From the NCBI GenBank assembly GCA_034189135.1, contig JAXHVO010000068.1, positions 1 through 50,580 of the forward strand: 50,580 nucleotides of DNA, read 5' to 3'. Below are positions 9,393 through 18,898 of the stretch, piece after piece. A program made the position numbers and the translations under genes. Under the pieces are notes generated by a model that ran no database searches, was not told where the DNA came from, and saw only the letters and a list, made by a program, of their open reading frames with translations. Numbering within the stretch: position 1 is the first letter of the stretch; each line of letters starts with the position of its first letter. Source of the DNA: Thermodesulfobacteriota bacterium. GTDB lineage: Bacteria > Desulfobacterota > Desulfobacteria > Desulfobacterales > JAUWMJ01.

Positions 9393-9633
9393 GGTTCGAC
9401 CGGGGAATTGCCTATGGGCCCGTTACAATACTTAATAAATAAGATCAGTGACTTACACGCCCCCTATCTTCTCAGTTAAACCCATACAGGCAGAGGCGAT
9501 CAACGCTGCCGTGGGATTTTGTTCTTTGGGGCTGGCTCAAAACCAAGTGAAGCGAGATAGCTGCCGTACGCTCATTTCCAGATAGGATTGTTAAGTATTG
9601 TAACGGGCCCATAGGCAATTCCCCGGTCGAACC
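9393..9633. repeat. 241-bp element with perfect 43-bp inverted arms, copy 1
   Basis: 9393-9435 is the exact reverse complement of 9591-9633, a perfect 43-bp stem. The interior segment 9455-9541 is about 90 percent identical to 22474-22560 in copy 2. The arms of the two copies have different sequences in their middle part yet each pair stays complementary. It lies between lutC and the acyl-CoA dehydrogenase gene. A minus-strand open frame (9472-9720) across it has no domain and is interrupted relative to copy 2. The remaining intergenic DNA to 9860 shows nothing else. Confidence 0.85.
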
Positions 9634-9860
9634 TTTGGTCTCAGGCTTCGTTGTGTCCAGTCGGGCAAGAAAATTTATAAGAAACAGTAAAAAAGCCAAT
9701 ATTCTCAAAATTGCTATCATTTAATCGGCTTACTTCCCGGTTACTCTGAAAATTAAACCTAAACTGAGGGCCGCCGCTTCAAGCCTTGGCCAGCTTCATT
9801 GTCATTTCGGCACCTATTCTCCGTTTTCCACGGTATATCACACCTTGTAACCTTTAGAGC

Positions 9861-11561
9861 CTACTCACTCATTTGGTAGGTATCTTTCAATACATAAACA
9901 AAATCGTTCCATACCCTGGAAAAACGCTTTTCATCAGCGACCGGCTTCTTGATCATTTTCATGCAATATTCCATCTGCTGACTGGTGCTGCTCGTCTTGG
10001 AATAAAGCTGGAGGGCAAATTTGGAAAAATCCCTGACCATGAAATCAAACATCTGGTCCAGAAGATCATCTTCAACATTGTCAAGCTTTGCCTTTTCAAT
10101 CAGTAGCTGTCCGTAAGCAACCAGAGTAAAAAGCTCCCCCAGTGTCAGCAGAAAATCGATATCCTTTGCCTGGTCTTTATCGGGCGTGGCTTTTAGGAGA
10201 AATTCCTTGAGAACTTCTATCTGTGATTTGAATACGTTTACATTGGGAAGTTCGATGCTGTTATAGGCAAGATTGTAATCGTGGAAACGGATACCCCCCA
10301 GCCCCTTTGTAGGACCCTGGTTAAAAAGAAATTGGTCATTGCTCAGGTCATCCCGTTTCGCTATCGCCGTAAATTCATCAGGATTAAAAAAGTAGTTTGC
10401 CATGAATTTAATGATGAGCGACATATTTACATGAACGGTCCCCTCCAGTTTGGGGAGCGCCCGGATATCTCTTGCCGCCGATTCAAAATACATATCCTTT
10501 TCAAAGCCTTTGGCGGCGATGACATCCCAGATCAGATTGATGACTTCCTCACCCTGGGTGGTGACCTTCATCTTTACCATGGGGTTGTAAAGCAGGTATC
10601 GTCTGTCATCTTTTGCTGCACTTCGCATATAATCCGAAGCCCTTAAAGCAAACAGCTTCATTGCTGCCAGGCGGGTATATGCATCCACGAATAATCCTCT
10701 AATGTGGGGAAAATCTGTCACCTGTTTATTGTAAAGCCTGCGATGGGCCGCATGGGTGATGGCTTCATAGAATGCATGGGTGCAGATACCGATTGATGCC
10801 CATCCAAGATTATACTTGCAGATATTGATGGTGTTAAGACACGAATCCCATGCCTCCCGGCCCACGGTAAGGATATCTTCCTCTGTGATGGGATAGGAAT
10901 GAAGCCCAAATTCAGCCACATAATTTTGTGAATTGGTGACGTTTTTAACCAGATCAAACTTTTCATGCTGTGAATCGACCACAAAAAAGACATACTCATC
11001 GGTTTCTGAATTTTTCCCGAATACGGAGACCAGGGCAGCCTCATTGGCATTTCCGATATAGTACTTTCCGCCGTCCGCCATGTATTTTCCTTCACCCAGC
11101 GGGGTCAGCATCATATCTGTTGAATAGATATCGGCACCATGTTCTTTTTCAGAAAGACCGAAGGCGAATATACCGCCATCTTTCAACAATTGCGCAGTTT
11201 TCTGCTTTACCGCCTCATTTTTTCCCATCCAGATGGGACCCAATCCCAGCATGGAGACCTGCCAGGTGTACCAGTAGCTCAACCCGTAAAAACCGAGAAT
11301 CTCATTAAAATAGCAGATACGGAAGGTATCCCACCGGGAATCTTCGTCCCCGTATCCGGCCGGCGTCATAAGAGTTGCAAAAATCTTTTCCTTTTTTACA
11401 AACTCTATAAAATCGGCATACCATATGCGCTCATGGTCGTCTTCTTTAAGTTTTTTCTTTCCTTTGTTTTCAAAAAACGCGATGGTTTTCAGCATAATCT
11501 CCGTTGATCTTTCATCGAGATGCTCATACTTCTGCATCTTGGGGTTTAAAAGAATCATCAT
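9861..11561 (-). CDS. acyl-CoA dehydrogenase family protein
   Basis: 566-aa flavoprotein of the acyl-CoA dehydrogenase superfamily, larger than the usual 380 aa and closer to the long (about 560-600 aa) subgroup. The central FAD/substrate region is recognisable in GGIFAFGLSEKEHGADIYST, which matches the AxxLTEPxAGSD-type motif. The C-terminal helical domain includes AKGFEKDMYFESAARDIRAL and LEGTVHVN. The substrate cannot be told from sequence. The start ATG at 11561 has AAGGAGA upstream on the minus strand. It stands alone, divergent from the USP-HDAC gene, with its own candidate promoter at 11711-11740. Confidence 0.8.
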   Translation of the reverse strand: MMILLNPKMQKYEHLDERSTEIMLKTIAFFENKGKKKLKEDDHERIWYADFIEFVKKEKIFATLMTPAGYGDEDSRWDTFRICYFNEILGFYGLSYWYTWQVSMLGLGPIWMGKNEAVKQKTAQLLKDGGIFAFGLSEKEHGADIYSTDMMLTPLGEGKYMADGGKYYIGNANEAALVSVFGKNSETDEYVFFVVDSQHEKFDLVKNVTNSQNYVAEFGLHSYPITEEDILTVGREAWDSCLNTINICKYNLGWASIGICTHAFYEAITHAAHRRLYNKQVTDFPHIRGLFVDAYTRLAAMKLFALRASDYMRSAAKDDRRYLLYNPMVKMKVTTQGEEVINLIWDVIAAKGFEKDMYFESAARDIRALPKLEGTVHVNMSLIIKFMANYFFNPDEFTAIAKRDDLSNDQFLFNQGPTKGLGGIRFHDYNLAYNSIELPNVNVFKSQIEVLKEFLLKATPDKDQAKDIDFLLTLGELFTLVAYGQLLIEKAKLDNVEDDLLDQMFDFMVRDFSKFALQLYSKTSSTSQQMEYCMKMIKKPVADEKRFSRVWNDFVYVLKDTYQMSE

Positions 11562-11710
11562 TTTCTCCTTGCACTAGTAATCAACTATAATTTGTTTTGT
11601 TTTCATCCGTGGTAACTGCTGATAAATTCTGGTTTCATCAAACATGGGTTTAAAATGCGCTTTTCTCTCACAGTCTTCAGCCTATCCACCTGGGTAGTTA
11701 CGCTAAAGGC

Positions 11711-11740
11711 AATATAAGCAATTTGTGCAATATAAATCAA
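11711..11740 (-). promoter_or_regulatory. sigma-70-like promoter for the acyl-CoA dehydrogenase
   Basis: Read on the minus strand, TTGATT and TATATT are separated by 18 bases. This lies about 150 bases upstream of the start codon at 11561. The stretch also contains a direct repeat of GCAATATAA (11710-11718 and 11727-11735), which could bind a regulator. A pattern match only. Confidence 0.4.
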
Positions 11741-11858
11741 GAATAGATATACTGCACACGTTTAACGTCATTTTCTTTATTAAATTTTAAACCGGAGAAA
11801 TGTCCTCTTACCACGGATTCGGGCGGAATTAACCGACGTTACCGAACATCGTTACAAC

Positions 11859-11887
11859 TTGACATATAACTTTCAATTTTCTATATT
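11859..11887 (+). promoter_or_regulatory. sigma-70-like promoter for the USP-HDAC operon
   Basis: TTGACA (11859-11864), a 17-base spacer and TATATT (11882-11887), close to the consensus. It is oriented toward the gene starting at 12066, leaving a leader of about 170 bases. The rest of the 11562-12065 gap shows no gene. Confidence 0.55.
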
Positions 11888-12065
11888 TCTTTTACCAAAA
11901 AGGAGTTCTTATCTATTCCAGCGCTTGCTATATTCATCATATGACTGTATTTCCCGGCTTGAGATCTAAGGCAAAAGCTCCCTCCACTGAAGCTGTTTCC
12001 TCTTTGGCAAACTGATTTAAAGATCTCACGGTTTGAAGCAGGGTTCCCACAAGAGGGCCGAACCA

Positions 12066-14066
12066 ATGAGTATCCGGCTGGATAAAATACTTTGTGCCAC
12101 CGATTTTTCACCCTTTTCCACGGTTGCATTGCGTTACGGAATTAACCTGGCCCTTCGATTCGATTCCCATCTGTTAGTATCCCACACCATTTGCTTTCCG
12201 CGTAATCAAATATACGGCACTGCTTCATCTGCACGGGGCAGTGAGCAGGAAGAGCAGGAAAAATACGCTTTAAAAAAAATCAATCAGTTTATGCGAAACC
12301 AGAGACTAAGCTGGGAACCCCTGGTGACGCACGGTGAACCTGTAGATGAAACCACCCGTTTGACCGATGAGAAGGATGTAGATCTGATTGTTGCAGCCAG
12401 TCATGGGCTTTCCGGGTGGAAACGGCTTGTGATCGGAACGGTGATTGAGCGGATGGCCCGCAGGCTTACCAGACCCCTCCTGGTGACCCGGGTGGCTGAA
12501 AAAATGCTCCCCAAAGAAAACCTTTTACAAACACCGCTTAAAATCAAAAAAATTTTAACGGCTTGCGATTTTTCATCCGAATCACCAGAGGTTATCGAAT
12601 ACGCCCTGAATTTCGCTCATAAATTTAATGCCAGACTGTACCTTTTGCATGCCATTGAAGCGCCAATGGATGAGGACATTGTGAATCCAACTGATGCACC
12701 CTATGGAGAGGTACAGCAATTTTTAGAAGATGAATTACGTAACAAACTGGCAAATCTCGTCTCTGAAAAAGATGCCAAAGCCTGTGACCTGAAAACCGTT
12801 CTAGTTCACGGACTCCCCGTTGAAGGACTCTGTTCATATGCAACCGAAAACCAAGTTGATCTGATTGTTTTAGGTGTTCGTCATCGTGGCGCTTTGGGAA
12901 AAATGATAATCGGCTCTACCACCGAGGCTGTGCTCCGCTGTGCGCCGTGTTCTGTGTTGGCGGTACCGCCGACCGTTTTCCCTGGCCGAAAGGCAGATGG
13001 AAACACCAGAAATAAAAAAAGACTGAAAACCGGAATTGTGAAGGATAAAAGATACTTAAACCATTTAACAGGAGAGGGTCATCTTGAAAGTCACCAAAGA
13101 CTGGAAGCGATCTATACCATGCTTGACGAACCGGATATGGACGGGTATTTTGTCTCCCTTGATCCAAGGCCCGCTGAAAGGGAAGAGCTCCTTCTGCTGC
13201 ATTCCCCGGAGTATATCGACAAAATTGCTTCCACGGCAGGCAAAGACGCTTTTTCCTTAACACCTGATACCCATACCTCACCGGGGTCTTATGAAGCGGC
13301 CCTTTTTGCTGCCGGAGGATTATTTGAAGCCATTTCCAGAGTGGTTTCAGGTGAATTGACAAATGCCTTTGCCCTGATCCGGCCTCCCGGTCACCATGCC
13401 GAAAGGAGCCGCGGTATCGGATACTGCCTGTTTAACAATGTGGCCTTAGGCGCCATGTTTGCACATCAATATTTAGGGCTTAAACGAATTCTTATTGTCG
13501 ATTTTGACGTCCACCACGGAAACGGAACCCAGCATTTTTTCGAGCAAAACCCCCGGGTTCTATTTTTTTCCACCCATCAGTATCCTCATTTTCCCGGCAC
13601 CGGTTCTTTTACCGAAACCGGGCTTGGAAGGGGGGAAGGCTATACGGTAAACGTCCCCCTTGGCAAAGGCTATGGAGACGGTGAATTTATCGCTATATAT
13701 GAAAAACTGCTCAGACCCATTGCCCTGGAATTTCAACCGGAACTCATCCTCGTTTCTGCCGGTTTTGATATCCATAAAAGCGATCCCATGGGTAAAATGA
13801 AAATCACCACCAAGGGTTTTGCCGGACTGACCCGGTCTATCATGACAACAGCAGACATCTGCTGCGACGGAAAACTGGTTTTTTCCCTTGAGGGAGGATA
13901 TCACCTAAAAACCATTGGTAAATGTGTAAAGGAGGTTTTAAATGAGCTGGCAGGGCATACGCTTTGCCCAATACCGGAACTGAAAGGCAGGGATAGCCGG
14001 AAAAAATTCGATTACGTTTTCAAGCGTTGCAAGCATGTGCATGAACAGTTCTGGAAAAACCTGTAG
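12066..14066 (+). CDS. fusion of two universal stress protein domains with a histone-deacetylase-type enzyme
   Basis: Cytoplasmic 666-aa protein. Residues about 3-145 are a USP domain (ILCATDFSPFSTVALRYGIN; VDLIVAASHGLSGWKRLVIG). Residues about 160-300 are a second one (ILTACDFSSESPEVIEYALN; VDLIVLGVRHRGALGKMIIG), with the G-2x-G-9x-GS/T-like nucleotide motif best kept in the second. Residues about 325-640 are a class II/AcuC-like deacetylase with all active-site signatures: RPPGHHAERSRGIGYC, DFDVHHGNGTQ (zinc Asp and His), SAGFDIHKSDP (second zinc Asp) and EGGYH (catalytic Tyr). It should remove acetyl groups from lysines or small amines, perhaps under control of nucleotide bound by the USP part. 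I prefer the ATG at 12066 (GAGGG 8 bases upstream) over a TTG at 12033. The next gene follows after 9 bases. Confidence 0.85.
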   Translation: MSIRLDKILCATDFSPFSTVALRYGINLALRFDSHLLVSHTICFPRNQIYGTASSARGSEQEEQEKYALKKINQFMRNQRLSWEPLVTHGEPVDETTRLTDEKDVDLIVAASHGLSGWKRLVIGTVIERMARRLTRPLLVTRVAEKMLPKENLLQTPLKIKKILTACDFSSESPEVIEYALNFAHKFNARLYLLHAIEAPMDEDIVNPTDAPYGEVQQFLEDELRNKLANLVSEKDAKACDLKTVLVHGLPVEGLCSYATENQVDLIVLGVRHRGALGKMIIGSTTEAVLRCAPCSVLAVPPTVFPGRKADGNTRNKKRLKTGIVKDKRYLNHLTGEGHLESHQRLEAIYTMLDEPDMDGYFVSLDPRPAEREELLLLHSPEYIDKIASTAGKDAFSLTPDTHTSPGSYEAALFAAGGLFEAISRVVSGELTNAFALIRPPGHHAERSRGIGYCLFNNVALGAMFAHQYLGLKRILIVDFDVHHGNGTQHFFEQNPRVLFFSTHQYPHFPGTGSFTETGLGRGEGYTVNVPLGKGYGDGEFIAIYEKLLRPIALEFQPELILVSAGFDIHKSDPMGKMKITTKGFAGLTRSIMTTADICCDGKLVFSLEGGYHLKTIGKCVKEVLNELAGHTLCPIPELKGRDSRKKFDYVFKRCKHVHEQFWKNL

Positions 14067-14075
14067 GGGGATCTC

Positions 14076-14477
14076 ATGAATAAAATTAAGATCATGGAGT
14101 CATCGGTAGCAAAATGGAACCGGATTATCGACGGTAAAGGTTCGGATGGGGGGGTGCTCGACTGTCCCCCATGCAGAATTTTCTACATGCTTTTGTGTAT
14201 CGGATGTCCCATTGCCGAATATACCGGGAAAAAATTTTGTAAGGGATCCCCATATATTCCCTGGTACTGGCACCAGAATAACGTCCATGCCAAGATTAAA
14301 AAAAAGGTTTACTGTCCTGAGTGCCTCCGCCTGGCGACCGATATGAGAGATTTTATGATAGAAATAGTCGAAAGCCTGAAAGAAAAAGAAGAGGGAAAGG
14401 CAATCATATCAGGAAAAAACAAAAGTTCTGTTGGAACTGACTCGATGGAAAAGAAAAATTGTGAGATTAACAAGTGA
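14076..14477 (+). CDS. small cysteine-rich protein, probably metal-binding
   Basis: 133 aa, function unknown. Cysteines are arranged C30-x2-C33-x7-C41-x2-C44-x10-C55-x24-C80-x2-C83, suggesting one or two bound zinc ions or an Fe-S site. Context motifs are DCPPCRIF, CIGCPIAEYTG, GSPYIPWYW and YCPEC; I have the impression of a recurring bacterial family of this pattern but cannot name it. The C-terminal 40 residues are charged and probably disordered. It starts 9 bases after the USP-HDAC gene behind AGGGGGATCTC. It ends with a 4-base overlap with the following membrane-protein gene, so all three are translationally coupled. Confidence 0.75.
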   Translation: MNKIKIMESSVAKWNRIIDGKGSDGGVLDCPPCRIFYMLLCIGCPIAEYTGKKFCKGSPYIPWYWHQNNVHAKIKKKVYCPECLRLATDMRDFMIEIVESLKEKEEGKAIISGKNKSSVGTDSMEKKNCEINK

Positions 14478-16492
14478 CCGATAGTCTATTGGGTGTAATG
14501 GCGGCAGCTGCAGTTACCGTTGAAATTGGATTGTTGCTTTTGGCCGGGTTCGCCATGTTTAAAAGCTGGGGACATACTTTTGCCGAAGCGGCTGCTTATG
14601 CCTTAATACTTACACTTATGCTGCCGTCATTCCTGCTGCAGGTTGCTTTTTTGGCTGGAAACCCAACCATTTCCATGGGGGCAGAGGCTGCAGTCACTAT
14701 ACTGGCTGCCATTGCAGCCTACCGGTTGCGTCGATATGTCAGCCAGGCCTGGTTTACCATACGGACCTTTGTCTCAGGACATCCGGTTGCAAGCACCGTT
14801 CTTTTAATCTGCTTTGGCTATCTCGCCACCCAGGCATTTCTTCTTCCACCTGCGGGTGTTTACTGGGAAAACCTGGGACAGGTCCTCAGGTTCCAACAAC
14901 AGGACACCCTTTTTGCTAACGAAAATCAGGCACTTTTTCCGGTCAATATTCTTCTTCTTCCCCATCTTTTTCTACGTTTTCATACGGATATGGGGATCGG
15001 TGTTTTGGGCATAATGGCTTATCTTTCCATTGGCTTTTCCACTTATGCCCTTGCCCGACGTTATTCATGGCCCCCAACGGCTTTTACCGTCACCATGCTT
15101 GTAATGAGTTTTCCCAGGTTTGTATATATGGCAACCTCTCCAGGGTACGAAATCATTCCCGCAGCTGTTGCTGTTTTCTGTCTTCTGGCCATTTATCGCG
15201 TGGTAGAACAGCCAAATATAAAGGATCTGCTTTTTTTATTTCTCAGTATCCTGTTTTGTATCTCGGGAAAATGGATGTGTCTGGCCTTCACCGCCATTAT
15301 TTTGCCGCTCTCACTGATCCTGCTTTTCCGCCGCCATGGCGCTTTGGCATGGTGGAAACTGATTAAAGCTCATCAATGGTCCGCACTGTTAACCTTGCTT
15401 CCGGCCGCGATCTTTTCCCAAAGCTGGCTTTTTTTATACAATTGGGTTTACCGGGGAAGATGGTTGGCCAAGGAAAGCACGTCGGATTTTGCATATAACA
15501 CCGATGGCCTTTTGGGAGCGCTGGCAAATATGATTCGCTACTTCATTGAAAGCGCTCATTTTACCAGACCGATAAATCATATCTGTCAATGGATGGTTCA
15601 TTTCAGTATGGCGGACAGTTTTCAAAAAATTTACGATTTTTTATTTGCACCCCTTTGGGGAAACATCGGAGCAGCAGCTTCTTTTAAAATAGCCTGGGTG
15701 CCTGCCGAGACTTTATCATGGTTCGGCCCTTTCGCTTTTTTGCTGGTCATACCCGCTGTTATTTATGCATTGGTGCGCGGGCCAAGGCGACTGAAATCAA
15801 CGGCAATTGCACTGGTTGGCTATCTATTCCTGCTGGTGTTGATCCCGGCCTGGAATTCCGAAAATGTACGTTTTTTCAGCATATTATACGCATGCGGTGG
15901 TTTTTGCATCGCGTTTTTCCTTCCCCCCTGGCGATTTACCAAACGCGGCAAAAAGGGCCTGCAAATTGCAAGCGCCTTGCTTATGGTATATGCATGTTCC
16001 TGCAATATGCTGAAGCCGATTGTCGGGATTGAGCCTGTACGTATTGGCATGATCAATTTAGCTGCCGGTAATTATCTGGATTCCGCTCAATTTTTTCATG
16101 AAGCCGCAGAAAAAAGTGTGTGGGTGAGCAACGACTGGGGACGTGACCGTTTTGCGGCGGCAAAACATCTTTTTGGGGATAACCGGGTGGCCGAATGTGC
16201 CGGCCTCTTCGCTAGGGGATCGAAAGTCGGGGCCTGCTACAAAAACCCTTCTTTAATATATCCCTTTATGCTGGCCTGCAAGGATGTCGACTTTTTTCTG
16301 TTGCCTTCACAAAAAGTAGCCGCTGAAAACAAAGTTGCGCTTTACCAGCCGGATTATCTTCTTGGCATTGATACTGACCTGCCGTTTCGCCCGGTCGGAT
16401 CCCGCCCATTAAAGACCTGGCCATCGGGAAAGGCGGATTCAGCCTTAAAAGGTGTCTTGATTCAGCTAAGCAGAAATGATCATGAAACCTAA
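14474..16492 (+). CDS. polytopic membrane protein, GT-C glycosyltransferase-like
   Basis: 672-aa integral membrane protein with roughly a dozen hydrophobic helices, including the N-terminal segment and clusters near residues 40-60, 100-115, 165-190, 240-290 and 420-520. A soluble C-terminal tail of about 130 residues follows. A long hydrophilic loop after the third or fourth helix (YWENLGQVLRFQQQDTLFAN) resembles the first periplasmic loop of GT-C enzymes such as ArnT/PMT-like proteins, but no clear catalytic DD/DE motif is visible. The GTG start at 14474 overlaps the upstream stop (GTGA). Its function is not known; lipid-linked sugar transfer is a guess. Confidence 0.65.
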   Translation: MTDSLLGVMAAAAVTVEIGLLLLAGFAMFKSWGHTFAEAAAYALILTLMLPSFLLQVAFLAGNPTISMGAEAAVTILAAIAAYRLRRYVSQAWFTIRTFVSGHPVASTVLLICFGYLATQAFLLPPAGVYWENLGQVLRFQQQDTLFANENQALFPVNILLLPHLFLRFHTDMGIGVLGIMAYLSIGFSTYALARRYSWPPTAFTVTMLVMSFPRFVYMATSPGYEIIPAAVAVFCLLAIYRVVEQPNIKDLLFLFLSILFCISGKWMCLAFTAIILPLSLILLFRRHGALAWWKLIKAHQWSALLTLLPAAIFSQSWLFLYNWVYRGRWLAKESTSDFAYNTDGLLGALANMIRYFIESAHFTRPINHICQWMVHFSMADSFQKIYDFLFAPLWGNIGAAASFKIAWVPAETLSWFGPFAFLLVIPAVIYALVRGPRRLKSTAIALVGYLFLLVLIPAWNSENVRFFSILYACGGFCIAFFLPPWRFTKRGKKGLQIASALLMVYACSCNMLKPIVGIEPVRIGMINLAAGNYLDSAQFFHEAAEKSVWVSNDWGRDRFAAAKHLFGDNRVAECAGLFARGSKVGACYKNPSLIYPFMLACKDVDFFLLPSQKVAAENKVALYQPDYLLGIDTDLPFRPVGSRPLKTWPSGKADSALKGVLIQLSRNDHET

Positions 16493-16662
16493 AGCAAGCT
16501 GTTTTTTATTCAAAATCATACTCAACCGTTCGATTTTACGTTATTTTCTGCTTAAGGGAAATCTTAATCTGCTTTTTAGCCGTGTGACGGATTTCACACT
16601 GATACTGTGATATATATCATTGCGCTTACCATTGTTCCAATATATACTGTAACCAAATTAGA
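16493..16662. other. intergenic part of the 16493-16879 gap
   Basis: No gene seen between the membrane-protein gene and the envelope operon; the gap of 387 bases carries a strong promoter at 16663-16691 and then a leader of about 185 bases with no recognised riboswitch. Confidence 0.5.
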
Positions 16663-16691
16663 TTGACACCCAGGTCTTATTTAAATATACT
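16663..16691 (+). promoter_or_regulatory. strong sigma-70-like promoter for the envelope operon
   Basis: TTGACA (16663-16668), an exact 17-base spacer and TATACT (16686-16691). It is directed at the lpoB-like gene whose ATG is at 16880, implying a 5' leader of about 180 bases. Confidence 0.6.
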
Positions 16692-16879
16692 TTTCAGGAC
16701 CGAACGGTGGAAAACAATTTAAAACCACCATCAACCGTGAAATTCAAACTCAGGATGCGTTCAACCAACACTGACACAAAAAAATATTTTACTATGATTC
16801 GCATTGCGTCTTTGTATTTGGCGGATGTAGAGCCTCAGGCACAAACAACTCACATGGAAATGGTGTGTAAGGAGGAAAA

Positions 16880-17491
16880 ATGAAGCGTCATCAACCTGCA
16901 ATAATAATTCTATTATTGGCCATCACTGTTTTAATGGCAGGGTGTGCCTCATCACCGGTCATTGAGCGCAAAGCAGTAGATACGACCATTGACCTTAGCG
17001 GACGATGGAATGATGCCGATTCAAGAATGGTATCTGAAGAAATGATCAAGGATTGCCTTGGTCGGCCGTGGCTTCAACGATTCAAGATTAAACATGGGGG
17101 AGAACCCACGGTTATTGTTGGTCGTGTTAAAAACCGAAGCCATGAGCATATCAATGTGCAAACCTTTGTTAAAGATCTGGAAAGAGCTTTGATCAATTCA
17201 GGGCAGGTTCGGTTCGTGGCATCCAAGGGAGAAAGAGCCGGGATACGCGAAGAACGAAAGGATATGGCCAAACATGCATCGGATGAAACCATGAAAGGCC
17301 CGGGCCAGGAAACAGGTGCGGATTTCATGCTCATAGGAGTGATCAATACCATTCGAGATGATATCGGTAAAAAAGCGGTCATGTTTTATCAGACCAATCT
17401 TGAACTGATCGATCTGGCATCCAATGTTAAAGTATGGATCGGAGAAAAGAAAATTAAAAAGCTGATTAAAAAGAAAAGTGTGAAATGGTAG
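16880..17491 (+). CDS. LpoB-like outer-membrane lipoprotein (PBP activator family)
   Basis: 203-aa lipoprotein. The signal peptide ends in the lipobox LMAGC, with the acylated Cys at about residue 22. The mature part resembles the LpoB/PF13036 family: TIDLSGRWNDADSRMVSEEM at the start, then VIVGRVKNRSHEHINV and ADFMLIGVINTI. In E. coli LpoB reaches through peptidoglycan to activate the synthase PBP1B; here the partner is not in the window. Start ATG 16880 with AAGGAGG 6 bases upstream. First gene of a five-gene operon; the next begins after 9 bases. Lys-rich C-terminus. Confidence 0.8.
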   Translation: MKRHQPAIIILLLAITVLMAGCASSPVIERKAVDTTIDLSGRWNDADSRMVSEEMIKDCLGRPWLQRFKIKHGGEPTVIVGRVKNRSHEHINVQTFVKDLERALINSGQVRFVASKGERAGIREERKDMAKHASDETMKGPGQETGADFMLIGVINTIRDDIGKKAVMFYQTNLELIDLASNVKVWIGEKKIKKLIKKKSVKW

Positions 17492-17500
17492 GATGCGAAC

Positions 17501-18874
17501 ATGAGTATATCGACACCAACGACCAAAAAAGCATTTTTATCTCTTTTGCTGCTGTTGTGCGCCGGGACCGTGATTTTTTCATGTGCCCCTAAGGTCAAGC
17601 ATTATCCGGTAATCAATCAGCACCTTTCCAATCAGAATTATGAACAGGCGCTAAAGGTGATTAAGGACCATAAAGGGGATTACCCTAAGCGAAATGCCGC
17701 TCTTTACTATATGGAAGAGGGAATTCTGGCCCATTTTGCTTTGCGGTATAAGGAAAGCAATGAAAGTCTTTCCCGGGCGGAACAGATTATGGACGAGCTG
17801 TATACCCGGTCCATTTCAAAGCAAACAGCGTCATTTTTTATCAATGACAACACGATCCCCTACCGGGGAGAAGACTTTGAGAGTGCGATGGTCAATCTTT
17901 TCATGGCCTTAAACTATGTTGGCCTGGGTCTTAGGGATGAGGCCCTGGTGGAGGCCAGAAAGGTAGATAACAAGTTAAATATTATTAACAGTCGGTACCC
18001 GGAAGATAAAAAAAATGTTTACAAGGAAGACGCTTTTATTCGATTTCTCATGGGCGTCCTGTACGAAGCCGACAGTGAGGATAACGACGCATTTATATCT
18101 TACCGTAAATCGGAAGAAATATACCGGACCGACTATCAGCAAAATTATGGTGTTTTACCCCCGGTTTTATTAATTGAAAACCTGCTTTCTTCCGCCAAGG
18201 CAATGGATTTTGAAGTTGAGCTGGCGGAAATACAAACACAATATTCAAATGTCGCTTTTATGCCTCCGGCCCAAAAAAGAGAAATGGCCGAAATCTACCT
18301 GATTCATTATAACGGTCTGGGCCCGGAAAAAGTCGAAAGACGCTGGGTCGTCCCGCTGCCGGACGCATATGTTGTCAAAATAGCCTACCCAAAGTTTAAA
18401 AAAAGAAATTATCAGATTGTCCGGGGAGTAACCACATTGAAAAATATCACCTCCGGGATGTCTTACGAGTTTTCCACTATCTTAATGGAACATATTGGGT
18501 CCATTGCGGTTAAGAACCTGGACAATCGCACCGGCAGGATCAAAGCCAAGGCCATTGCCAGGGCAACCACCAAATACCTTGCAACCAAAGCTTCATCCAG
18601 GGCAGCCAAGAGGGAAGGAGGTGCCCTTGCCGGTCTGTTGGTTCAGGTGGCCGGCAATGTAGCCAGTGCGGCCACTGAACAGGCGGATACCCGTCACTGG
18701 AGACTGTTGCCTGCTGAAATCAGGGTAGGCAAACTAGCGGTTCCGCCCGGAGAGTATGAGGGAAAAATTAATTTCGTCAATGCATCCGGCAGCATAATCT
18801 CTTCAAGAAAAATCGAACCTTTTACCGTTGACAGGGGAGAAAAGAGATTTATGACCCACCGGACACTGAATTAA
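17501..18874 (+). CDS. COG3014-like lipoprotein with TPR-type repeats
   Basis: 457 aa. A hydrophobic signal segment ends at FSCAPK, consistent with a lipoprotein Cys at about residue 28. Residues 40-240 have a helical, TPR-like arrangement (NQNYEQALKVIKDHKGDYPK; DFESAMVNLFMALNYVGLGL). The C-terminal third is beta-rich with small-residue segments (GALAGLLVQVAGNVASAATE). I assign it to the COG3014 family, which commonly sits beside LpoB and LPP20-like proteins. It probably stays on the periplasmic face of the outer membrane. Located 9 bases after lpoB and 24 bases before the next gene. Confidence 0.7.
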   Translation: MSISTPTTKKAFLSLLLLLCAGTVIFSCAPKVKHYPVINQHLSNQNYEQALKVIKDHKGDYPKRNAALYYMEEGILAHFALRYKESNESLSRAEQIMDELYTRSISKQTASFFINDNTIPYRGEDFESAMVNLFMALNYVGLGLRDEALVEARKVDNKLNIINSRYPEDKKNVYKEDAFIRFLMGVLYEADSEDNDAFISYRKSEEIYRTDYQQNYGVLPPVLLIENLLSSAKAMDFEVELAEIQTQYSNVAFMPPAQKREMAEIYLIHYNGLGPEKVERRWVVPLPDAYVVKIAYPKFKKRNYQIVRGVTTLKNITSGMSYEFSTILMEHIGSIAVKNLDNRTGRIKAKAIARATTKYLATKASSRAAKREGGALAGLLVQVAGNVASAATEQADTRHWRLLPAEIRVGKLAVPPGEYEGKINFVNASGSIISSRKIEPFTVDRGEKRFMTHRTLN

Positions 18875-18898
18875 TGGTTTAGATTTTAAGTTAACACA

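Noticed and set aside
9472-9720. 82-codon minus-strand frame across palindromic element copy 1
   Set aside because: It is not maintained in copy 2 in the same frame and spans the inverted arms; better explained as part of the repeat.
6490-11760. Similar stretch AATAGAT..AC.GCACAC near 6505 and 11742
   Set aside because: Only moderate similarity over about 40 bases and inconsistent placement relative to genes.
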